A stretch of 5,040 nt of DNA from an uncultured Ruminococcus sp. (GTDB taxonomy: Bacteria; Bacillota; Clostridia; Oscillospirales; Ruminococcaceae): positions 1-5,040 of the forward strand of contig USEH01000159.1 of assembly GCA_900553675.1 (NCBI GenBank). The letters run 5' to 3'. This document shows, piece by piece, positions 1-5,040 of this stretch. Below the pieces are notes generated by a model that was given only the letters and a program-made list of their open reading frames with translations, was not told where the DNA came from and searched no databases. Numbering within the stretch: position 1 is the stretch's first letter; the number at the start of each line of letters is the position of its first letter. The translations under genes and the position numbers were made by a program.

Positions 1-660
1 CGTCTCGCGCGCCGTCAGCAGGTCGTTCAGCGCCGAGCGCACCTGCACGTCGATCTGCTGCCGGGCGTAATCCCGCTGGAGACCGATCTGCGAAATCTGG
101 TTCTTGATCTCACGCGACCTGTTCATCTTCGTAAGGCCCGAAAAAATAGGGATCGAAACCTGCAGGCCGGCCGACATCGGGTGCTGCCACCAGAATTTGG
201 AACCGTCGAGCACGTCGCCCGGCTGTCCTCCCTCCGCACCGCCGAAATTGAGCTTCGTCATGTCGATATCGTTACCAGTATAGGTCGCCGTAAAGAATGC
301 GGTGACCGTGGGCATGCGTCCGGCGTTCGCCACTTTGAGCTGACGTTTGAGCAGATCCTCCTGCAGTTCGAGCGTACGCAGGTCGGAGTTATCCTGCACG
401 TCGGTCGTCAGGCCGTCGGTTCCCGCCAGCACCGCGTCGCGCATGGCGTCCAGCTCGCCTTCGACCTCGATATCGACCTGCTCGGGGATCGAAAGGTACA
501 TCTTGAGCATCAGCTTGGCGATGCGGATCGAGTTTTCGGTCTGGAGGATCGAGGGTTTCAGGTTGCTGAGCTGCACCTGCGCCGTCAGCAGATCGTATTC
601 CGAGGTCAGGCCGTTCTGGTACTGCACCTGCGTATCGTCGACCGTGCGCTGCACCGTGGC
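1..660 (-). CDS. TolC-family outer-membrane efflux protein, internal fragment
   Basis: The minus strand is open for 220 codons, from the left edge of the window to about base 660. The translation reads like the middle to C-terminal half of a TolC/OEP outer-membrane channel: long amphipathic helices rich in Gln, Leu and Asn. Recognisable pieces are YQNGLTSEYDLLTAQVQLSN (about 643-562), a second helical pair after NSDLRTLELQ (about 390-361), and the repeat-boundary strand GLQVSIPIFSGLTKMNRSRE (about 168-109). TolC proteins trimerise in the outer membrane and form the exit duct of RND, MFS or ABC efflux and type I secretion systems. Known family members are about 420-480 residues, so roughly half is present. 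The C-terminus lies off the left edge. The N-terminal half, with signal peptide and start codon, is missing because homology stops at about 660, where glnN sequence begins. An outer-membrane protein does not fit the Firmicutes-like genes to the right, and GC content here is clearly higher. Family assignment is confident; the exact substrate system is unknown. Confidence 0.88.
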
Positions 661-665
661 CTCCG
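650..665. other. Sequence junction: TolC fragment to glnN fragment
   Basis: Convincing minus-strand TolC protein similarity stops here, and plus-strand GlnN similarity starts within a few bases. Bases 659-664 can serve both as Ala-Ser of GlnN on the plus strand and as Glu-Ala of TolC on the minus strand. The join therefore has a short stretch compatible with both parents. No insertion-sequence end, direct repeat or attachment-site-like motif is visible. A false assembly or chimeric-read join is most likely. Confidence 0.7.
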
Positions 666-823
666 CCGGCAACGACCACCGCCTGGGCGCCAACGAGGCC
701 CCGCCGGCCATCATCTCCATGTTCCTGGGCGATGAACTGACGGCGATTCTGGAAGATATTGAAGAAGGCAAAATCCACAAGGAGGCCGGCAGACGTTATA
801 TGGAAATCGGCGCGGCAGTACTG
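659..823 (+). pseudogene. glnN: Type III glutamine synthetase (GlnN), short internal fragment
   Basis: These 55 codons translate into a strongly conserved block of type III glutamine synthetase: SAGNDHRLGANEAPPAI, then SMFLGDELTAILEDIEEG, then RRYMEIGAAVL. In the family this last piece is normally followed by a Pro-rich stretch and the DRNRTSPFAFTGNKFEFR block. Here the similarity breaks off after GAAVL, and the frame runs on into unrelated AT-rich sequence until a TGA at 902-904. The full enzyme, about 700 residues, makes glutamine from glutamate, ammonia and ATP in the cytoplasm. This remnant lacks both ends, including any start codon, and cannot be active. Upstream, the same frame is only the antisense of the TolC fragment. 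The form of the variable region (MEIGAAVL) reminds me more of Clostridia-type GlnN than of the Bacteroides form, so it may come from a third source, but that is from memory. Family identity is sure; the boundaries are good to about 10 bases. Confidence 0.85.
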
Positions 824-843
824 CAAATCACGAAAAATTTTAG
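820..843. other. Sequence junction: glnN fragment to Clostridia-like DNA
   Basis: GlnN similarity ends at codon 821-823. From there base composition changes from GC-rich to AT-rich (runs of A and T start at about 825). By 844 the sequence is clearly the terminator of the gene at 921-1652. No repeat or mobile-element end marks the join. Confidence 0.65.
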
Positions 844-889
844 AAAAACCGCCGCAAAATCGCTCTATTTTGGATTTTGCGACGATTTT
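844..889 (-). terminator. Rho-independent terminator of the histidine phosphatase gene
   Basis: Read on the minus strand, the arms at 889-873 and 861-845 form a stem of about 17 pairs around an 11-base loop (872-862). The core GCAAAATC/GATTTTGC is perfect and the next pairs include two G-U wobbles. A run of U (complement of 848-844) forms the foot and tail. The two wobbles become C-A mismatches on the plus strand, so the structure is built for minus-strand transcripts. It begins about 30 bases after the phosphatase stop codon, as expected for its terminator. Confidence 0.8.
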
Positions 890-920
890 ATGTACATAAA
901 TTGACGAATGATACGCTGTT

Positions 921-1652
921 TTACCAATGCCTTTCGTCCGAATCAAAGGTTTCGCAGAAGCGCGCAGAGAAGGCGGGTTCCTCGCCACCGGCGTATAGGT
1001 GTGAGGTGTCCCCGAAAGCGGCACAGCGGAAGGAGGCTATGCCTTTTTCGCGCTCCTCGGTGTAAAGGGTGGTTACCGAGCTTGGAGCGGCGCAGAAATT
1101 TTGTCCCAGAACAACAGGGGATATGCCTAAAAGATGCCCCAAAAGCTGACATTCTATTCCAAAGTGGCAGAATAAAACAATGGTGTCGCGGTTAGAATTT
1201 ACCGCTTCGTAATATCTTCCACAGCGCTTGTAGCCGTGCTTTTCTAAAAGAGCGTCTAACCCGTCGGTTACGTTTTTGTACAGTTCGGGATAGTTGCCCT
1301 CACGCATAAAGTCAACGTCCTTAAACTTGTCCTTGTCGTATAGGTCGTCAATTTTGGTGAAGAAGGAGGGGAGCAGGTCCCATGTTAAGGCAGTGCCCTC
1401 TTTTATATACGGAAGCTTAATCTGACAGTAGTAAAACTCTTTCAGCCAGTCGAGTATTTCAGCTTCTCGCCCCATCTTTTTAAGAGTGAGCGAAGCGGTG
1501 TCCTTGGCTCTGCCCAAGGGCGAACAGTAAAACGCCTTTACATCAAGCTTTGATATCCGCTTGCTTAACAGCTCAGCCTCGCGCCAGCCCTTTTCGGTAA
1601 GAGAATCGATAGAATAGTCGGGGTCGCCGTGTCTGATGATAAGTAATCTCAT
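921..1652 (-). CDS. Histidine phosphatase (phosphoglycerate mutase-like) family protein
   Basis: This 243-residue cytoplasmic protein belongs to the histidine phosphatase superfamily, branch 1. It opens with MRLLIIRHGD, giving the RHG signature with catalytic His8 and phosphate-binding Arg7. The second conserved arginine is in SPLGRAKDTA (Arg48), Glu72 in WLKEF is a likely general acid, and the second catalytic His is His163 in VLFCHFG. No signal peptide or membrane segment is seen. Family members move or remove phosphate through a phosphohistidine intermediate. The substrate cannot be told from sequence; sugar phosphates and small phosphometabolites are typical. The C-terminus (FGDTSHLYAGGEEPAF) is a form I associate with Firmicutes members. 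I chose the ATG at 1652 because AAAGGCGG lies 7 bases upstream; the in-frame ATG at 1670 has no ribosome binding site. The gene stands alone, with its own promoter (1706-1734) and terminator (844-889), and is divergent from the c-di-GMP gene. Confidence 0.88.
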   Translation of the reverse strand: MRLLIIRHGDPDYSIDSLTEKGWREAELLSKRISKLDVKAFYCSPLGRAKDTASLTLKKMGREAEILDWLKEFYYCQIKLPYIKEGTALTWDLLPSFFTKIDDLYDKDKFKDVDFMREGNYPELYKNVTDGLDALLEKHGYKRCGRYYEAVNSNRDTIVLFCHFGIECQLLGHLLGISPVVLGQNFCAAPSSVTTLYTEEREKGIASFRCAAFGDTSHLYAGGEEPAFSARFCETFDSDERHW

Positions 1653-1659
1653 TTTAATA

Positions 1660-1667
1660 CCGCCTTT
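1660..1667 (-). promoter_or_regulatory. Ribosome binding site that sets the phosphatase start
   Basis: On the minus strand AAAGGCGG is followed by a 7-base spacer and the ATG at 1652-1650. It overlaps the codons after the alternative ATG at 1670, so the shorter protein, starting MRLLIIRHG, is favoured. Confidence 0.7.
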
Positions 1668-1697
1668 CATACATTCGGGTAAGTTGATGAGTTTAGT

Positions 1698-1735
1698 ATT
1701 GATTTATTTTAACATGATTCGACGATAAAATCAAT
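1698..1735. repeat. Inverted repeat enclosing the phosphatase promoter
   Basis: ATTGATTT at 1698-1705 is the exact inverted copy of AAATCAAT at 1728-1735, with 22 bases between them. One arm covers the -35 element of the minus-strand promoter and the other its expected transcription start. The arm centres are 30 bases apart, about three helical turns. This could be a two-site operator, but eight-base matches in AT-rich DNA can arise by chance. Confidence 0.35.
1706..1734 (-). promoter_or_regulatory. Sigma-A-type promoter for the histidine phosphatase gene
   Basis: On the minus strand TTGATT (-35, 1734-1729) is separated by exactly 17 bases from TAAAAT (-10, 1711-1706). The predicted start of transcription is near 1699, leaving a leader of about 47 bases before the ATG at 1652. 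Each hexamer differs from consensus by one or two bases. Confidence 0.65.
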
Positions 1736-1754
1736 AGCGGAGTTAAAAATAAAG

Positions 1755-1783
1755 TTGACAATTTAAAGCGATTGTAGTAAAAT
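1755..1783 (+). promoter_or_regulatory. Sigma-A-type promoter for the REC/HD-GYP/GGDEF gene
   Basis: A perfect -35 TTGACA (1755-1760), a 17-base spacer and TAAAAT (1778-1783) form a near-consensus promoter. Transcription should start near 1790, giving a leader of about 74 bases before the ATG at 1864. Its -35 lies 20 bases from that of the divergent promoter, so the two polymerase sites sit back to back and could interfere with each other. Confidence 0.75.
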
Positions 1784-1794
1784 ATAAATACTAC
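1774..1794. promoter_or_regulatory. Palindrome over the -10 of the c-di-GMP gene promoter, possible operator
   Basis: GTAGTA (1774-1779) and TACTAC (1789-1794) are perfect inverted half-sites separated by a 9-base AT-only spacer. They cover the -10 element and the expected transcription start of the plus-strand promoter, a usual position for a repressor site. The regulator is unknown, and no regulator gene other than the response regulator itself lies in the window. Confidence 0.45.
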
Positions 1795-1863
1795 TGACAG
1801 AAAATAAATCGGAAAAATGTCCGCAGAGCAATATTTCTGACCTGAAAGAAGTGACCATATATT

Positions 1864-3948
1864 ATGGATAAAAGAAAAACCATTCTTATTGTCGATGATG
1901 TTGAGATGAACAGATCTCTTCTCGCGGATATACTTTCGCCGTCCTATAATATAATCGAAGCCTCAACCGGAATAGAAGCCATTGCCATACTTTCGCGAAG
2001 CATCTCGGAAATATCGCTTATGCTTTTGGATATCCTTATGCCTGAGATGGACGGTATTGAGGTGTTGTCAACCATAAACGGCAACCGGTGGATAAATACT
2101 CTGCCGGTGGTAATGCTTTCCTCCGAAAGCACCATGCCGTATATCGAAAAGGCATACCAGCTCGGAGCTACAGACTATATTACAAGACCTTTCGACGAAA
2201 TGACCGTTTGCCACCGCGTTCAGAACGCAATAGCTCTTCATGTAAAGCAGAAGGCGCTTGAAGATATGGTTACCGAGCATATATACGAAAGGGAGCAGAA
2301 CAATGCCCAGCTTGTCGAGGTGCTGAGCAATATAGTTGAGTTCAGAAACGGCGAAAGCGGTCTGCACGTTCTGCGGATAAGGACTATAACGGATGTTCTT
2401 TTGCACCATATCCGCGCCAAAACCAATAAATACAACCTCACCGCAAAAAAGATATCTTTAATATCCAACGCCTCGGCTATGCACGATATCGGAAAGATAT
2501 GCATTTCCACATCAATCCTGAATAAAGACGGCAAGCTTACGCCGGAGGAATACGACATAGTAAAAACCCATTCGATGGCGGGCGCGAAAATACTTGAGCA
2601 GGTTCCAAGCTTTGAAAGCTCCGAGCTGCTGCACTGCGCCTATGATATCTGCCGCTGGCATCACGAAAGATACGACGGCAGGGGATATCCCGACGGATTA
2701 AAGGGCGAAGCCATACCGATTTCCGCTCAGGCAGTTGCTCTGGCAGACGTTTACGATTCGCTTATTTCCGAAAGAAGCTATAAGCCGATGTATTCGCACG
2801 AAAAGGCTTTAAGAATGATTGCCGACGGCGAGTGTGGAGCGTTCAGCCCGCTGATGATAGAATGTCTGCTTGAAAGCGGAGACGATATACTTAAAAACAT
2901 CGAAATAAGGTCGGCTTCAAGCATCGCAGCAAACGAAATGAGCCATACCCTTACCGAGGTTTTGGAAAGGCAGGATTTCAGCATATCCGGAAGGACAATT
3001 GCGCTTTTGGAGCAGGAGAGGGAAAAATCAAGGTTCTACTCTTCAATGTCGAAGGAAATCCTTGTCGAATACGACTGCAACGACGATTTGCTTGAAATAT
3101 CCGAGTGGGGAGCAAGATATCTTTCCATTCCCGAGCTGATTTCAAAGCCGGATGTTAATCCATCACTGCCCGACTGGGGAAAAACTATTATGGCAGACCT
3201 GAGGGATAAGCTTAAAAACTTTAAGCGCGGAAATCCCGATATAAATCAGCGATACTCCATCCCGTATAAAGATACCGTTCACTGGTTCAAGGCGGTTGTA
3301 AGACCGCTGTGGGATAATACCGATTCCAACAGATTTTCACGCGTTATAGGCAAGCTTACCGACATCAACGATGAGATTTCCGCCGTAGACGAGCTTAAAA
3401 AGCTTTCCGAACACGATACGTTAACGGTTTTGTATAACCGCCGCGCAGCCGAAAAGATGATAGAGTGCCTTTTGGCAAACTACAGCGGACACAGCTATGC
3501 CGTTGTGCTGTTAGACGTGGATTACTTTAAAACCGTCAACGACACTTACGGTCATGGCTACGGAGATAAGGTATTGCAGCAGATTGCCAACAATATCCAA
3601 AAGTCCATTCAAAAGGACGATATAGCCGCAAGAATCGGTGGAGACGAATTTCTTGTTCTGATGGACTGCGGAGGAAGCCCGATAGCCGCCGCTTCAAGAC
3701 TGTTCAGGGATATCTCTGATTTTGACGACGACTGCGGAGTTACTATAAGCATGGGCGTTTCGGTATGCCCGCAGAACGGTCTTACCTACCGTGATCTTAT
3801 CAGGTGCGCGGATATCGCCCTTTACTCTGCCAAGAACGCCGGAAAAAACAGCTTTAGGTTCTACGACCAGACCCTTCCCGATTTTCCGACCAGCTTTACT
3901 CCGTTTGATGGCATTGAGTCTCCCGAAAAGCCGGAAACAGTCGGCTGA
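1864..3948 (+). CDS. Response regulator with REC, HD-GYP, PAS-like and GGDEF domains (c-di-GMP turnover)
   Basis: This 694-residue soluble protein probably both makes and degrades the second messenger cyclic di-GMP. Residues 5-125 are a REC receiver: acidic pair Asp11/Asp12, phospho-acceptor Asp56 in LLDILMPEMDG and Ser86. The usual switch Lys is Arg108 in TRPFD. Residues about 150-345 are an HD-GYP phosphodiesterase with every expected metal ligand visible: Glu164, His168, His207-Asp208, Lys211, His236, His266, His267 and Asp295. The motif HHERYDGRGYP is intact. Residues about 385-505 look like a PAS fold after a helical linker. Residues about 510-670 are a GGDEF cyclase with DTLTVLYNRR, Asp551-Val-Asp-Tyr-Phe-Lys, an exact GGDEF (592-596) and the ADIALYSAKNAGKN end. 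The inhibitory I-site RxxD is degenerate: Gln583 replaces Arg and Asp586 remains. There are no membrane segments. The ribosome binding site is weak (GAAAGAAG, 1844-1851). No histidine kinase is adjacent. Domain calls are firm; dual activity is inferred from intact motifs. Confidence 0.93.
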   Translation: MDKRKTILIVDDVEMNRSLLADILSPSYNIIEASTGIEAIAILSRSISEISLMLLDILMPEMDGIEVLSTINGNRWINTLPVVMLSSESTMPYIEKAYQLGATDYITRPFDEMTVCHRVQNAIALHVKQKALEDMVTEHIYEREQNNAQLVEVLSNIVEFRNGESGLHVLRIRTITDVLLHHIRAKTNKYNLTAKKISLISNASAMHDIGKICISTSILNKDGKLTPEEYDIVKTHSMAGAKILEQVPSFESSELLHCAYDICRWHHERYDGRGYPDGLKGEAIPISAQAVALADVYDSLISERSYKPMYSHEKALRMIADGECGAFSPLMIECLLESGDDILKNIEIRSASSIAANEMSHTLTEVLERQDFSISGRTIALLEQEREKSRFYSSMSKEILVEYDCNDDLLEISEWGARYLSIPELISKPDVNPSLPDWGKTIMADLRDKLKNFKRGNPDINQRYSIPYKDTVHWFKAVVRPLWDNTDSNRFSRVIGKLTDINDEISAVDELKKLSEHDTLTVLYNRRAAEKMIECLLANYSGHSYAVVLLDVDYFKTVNDTYGHGYGDKVLQQIANNIQKSIQKDDIAARIGGDEFLVLMDCGGSPIAAASRLFRDISDFDDDCGVTISMGVSVCPQNGLTYRDLIRCADIALYSAKNAGKNSFRFYDQTLPDFPTSFTPFDGIESPEKPETVG

Positions 3949-3963
3949 CAAAGCATAATAAAA

Positions 3964-3995
3964 CCGGTACAGAGCGGTTCTGTACCGGCTTTTTT
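3964..3995. terminator. Shared bidirectional rho-independent terminator
   Basis: CCGGTACAGA (3964-3973) and TCTGTACCGG (3979-3988) form a perfect 10-pair stem with the 5-base loop GCGGT. On the plus strand it is followed by CTTTTTT (3989-3995) and lies 15 bases after the stop of the c-di-GMP gene. On the minus strand an A/T flank (TTTTAT, complement of 3963-3958) supplies the U tail after mnmA. The plus-strand T run overlaps the mnmA stop codon (3996-3994), so one hairpin serves both convergent genes. Confidence 0.9.
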
Positions 3996-5016
3996 ATTGT
4001 ATTGTTCCCATGCCGAGCACGGTATCTCCATCGTAAATAACTCCCGCCTGACCGGCAGAAACCCGCGGCTCGGGGGCGTCGAGCTTTAAAAGGATATTGC
4101 CGCAATCAAGCAAGCTTGCACGGCAGCCCAAAAGCTTTCCGACCGAGCGGAGCTTGCAGAAGTATCTGCCGCCGTCCTTCACGGCTCCCGCAAAGACCTC
4201 TGAAACATTGCCCAGCATCACCTCGTTGGTGACAGCCTTTTCATACGACAGCCTTATTTCGTTGCGCTCGGCGTTGATTTCCGAAACGAACGCCGGTCTG
4301 CCCAGAGCTATTCCCAATCCCTTTCGCTGACCTATGGTGTAGTGAATGATGCCCTTGTGCCGTCCGCAGATTTCGCCCTCGGGTGAGATAAAATTGCCCT
4401 CCGGAGCGGGGCGGTAATTATTTTCTATGTATAAAGCGTAGTTGTTGTCCGGAATAAAGCAGTTTTCCTGACTGTCCGGCGCGTTCCGGCATGGAAGACC
4501 AAGCTTATCCGCAATCGCCCTTACCTCGTCCTTTTCGATATCCGCAAGCGGCAGGATAAGCCGCGAAAGCACATCCTGCCCAAGCCCTGCCAGCATATAA
4601 GACTGATCTCTTGCCGCAGATTTAGCGCGCTTGAGCTTGTACACACCGTCCTCAAAGACAATATTGGCATAGTGACCGGTGGCGATATAGTCATAGCCGT
4701 TTTCAAGGGCGGTTTTCAGGAGATATTTAAACTTGATCCTGGGATTGCACCGAACGCAGGGGGAGGGAGTTTTTCCGCTGAGGTATTCCCCGGCAAAATA
4801 GTCGATAATCTCCGCCTTAAATTCCTTCCTCAAATCAAGCTCGAAAAGCCTGATTCCCAGTGCGCGGGCAGATGCGCGGGCGGCTTCGAGAGTCTTAACG
4901 TGAGCGTCCGACATCATCATGACAACACCCGCAACCTCATACCCCATATGCTTTAACAGCTCTGCCGAAACAGAGCTGTCAACGCCGCCGCTTAAAGCAA
5001 GCAGTACCTTATTCAT
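3994..5016 (-). CDS. mnmA: tRNA-specific 2-thiouridylase MnmA
   Basis: MnmA adenylates U34 of tRNA Lys, Glu and Gln with ATP. It then replaces its C2 oxygen with sulfur taken from a cysteine desulfurase relay, which improves decoding accuracy. This 340-residue cytoplasmic protein has the PP-loop SGGVDSS (residues 9-15) and PSPCVRCNPRIKFK with catalytic-type Cys90. Further motifs are TGHYA (113-117), ARDQSYML (135-142), DSQENCFIPD with the second catalytic-type Cys186, and YTIGQRKGLG (226-235). A C-terminal beta domain ends in SAGQAGVIYDGDTVLGMGTI. The protein is slightly shorter than the usual 355-370 residues. The gap falls after VVMMMSDAH (about residues 31-39), where homologues usually carry a longer, often Cys-containing loop. 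The ATG at 5016 is preferred; TTG at 5019 also lies in frame. No strong ribosome binding site is seen. TGATG at the start suggests translational coupling to an upstream gene beyond the window. Family is certain; a paralogue elsewhere in the genome cannot be excluded. Confidence 0.92.
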   Translation of the reverse strand: MNKVLLALSGGVDSSVSAELLKHMGYEVAGVVMMMSDAHVKTLEAARASARALGIRLFELDLRKEFKAEIIDYFAGEYLSGKTPSPCVRCNPRIKFKYLLKTALENGYDYIATGHYANIVFEDGVYKLKRAKSAARDQSYMLAGLGQDVLSRLILPLADIEKDEVRAIADKLGLPCRNAPDSQENCFIPDNNYALYIENNYRPAPEGNFISPEGEICGRHKGIIHYTIGQRKGLGIALGRPAFVSEINAERNEIRLSYEKAVTNEVMLGNVSEVFAGAVKDGGRYFCKLRSVGKLLGCRASLLDCGNILLKLDAPEPRVSAGQAGVIYDGDTVLGMGTIQ

Positions 5017-5040
5017 CAATCTAAACCGCAGGCTTGGCAG

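Noticed and set aside
181..735. Long plus-strand open frames over the first 900 bases
   Set aside because: Their translations are antisense to the clear TolC reading frame, with no family resemblance. Only the 659-823 part of one frame is real protein (GlnN).
1..823. Horizontal transfer of efflux and nitrogen genes into a Clostridia genome
   Set aside because: Both genes are truncated fragments on opposite strands with no mobile-element traces, which fits a chimeric contig better than a transfer event.
800..904. A 34-codon open frame with AAGGAGG upstream of its ATG, looking like a small gene
   Set aside because: The ribosome-binding-site-like bases and the first codons are part of the conserved glnN reading frame, and the rest crosses the junction into the phosphatase terminator.
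389..1024. 211-codon minus-strand open frame
   Set aside because: It runs across both junctions and the terminator and is out of frame with TolC and with the phosphatase; it is a product of GC-rich shadow coding.
1650..1670. Phosphatase start at the upstream ATG (1670)
   Set aside because: It has no ribosome binding site, while AAAGGCGG lies correctly before the ATG at 1652. The RHG motif near the N-terminus also fits the shorter form.
1784..1863. Leader of the c-di-GMP gene as a possible riboswitch
   Set aside because: At about 74 bases with only a weak hairpin (CAGAAA/TTTCTG), it shows neither a c-di-GMP aptamer fold nor a terminator or ribosome-binding-site-hiding arm.
3694..4330. Short open frames antisense to the c-di-GMP gene end and to mnmA
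   Set aside because: They overlap well-supported genes, show no recognisable domains and lack ribosome binding sites.

Overview
This window looks like a composite of DNA from at least two, probably three, sources. About the first 660 bases are GC-rich and hold an internal piece of a TolC-type outer-membrane efflux gene on the minus strand. Its style is that of a Gram-negative Bacteroidota; an Alistipes-like source is a guess from composition and protein style. It is followed by an approximately 165-base internal piece of a type III glutamine synthetase gene on the plus strand, cut at both ends. From about base 825 to the end, the DNA is less GC-rich and coherent. It has Firmicutes-style promoters and terminators and three intact genes typical of a gut Clostridia (Oscillospiraceae/Ruminococcaceae-like) chromosome. 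The abrupt joins at about 660 and 824 are best explained by a chimeric metagenomic contig end, with a real rearrangement as the less likely alternative.

Layout: (1) 1-660, TolC-family fragment, minus strand, both ends missing. (2) 659-823, glnN fragment, plus strand. (3) 844-889, a rho-independent terminator reading on the minus strand, which ends the next gene. (4) 921-1652, histidine phosphatase (phosphoglycerate-mutase-like) family protein, minus strand. (5) 1653-1863, a divergent regulatory region with a sigma-A-type promoter for each flanking gene. One palindrome overlaps each promoter. (6) 1864-3948, a 694-residue response regulator with REC, HD-GYP, PAS-like and GGDEF domains, plus strand. 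(7) 3964-3995, a hairpin terminator shared by two convergent genes. (8) 3994-5016, mnmA (tRNA 2-thiouridylase), minus strand, whose start codon overlaps a possible stop of an upstream gene outside the window.

The most notable gene is the REC-HD-GYP-PAS-GGDEF protein. It carries what look like complete active sites for both making cyclic di-GMP (GGDEF) and breaking it down (HD-GYP). Its GGDEF product-inhibition site is degenerate, and no partner histidine kinase is visible. The three Clostridia genes do not form one pathway: the phosphatase and the c-di-GMP protein are transcribed divergently, and the c-di-GMP protein and mnmA converge. I see no CRISPR array, tRNA, rRNA, insertion sequence or phage gene, and no convincing sign of an undescribed multi-gene system.
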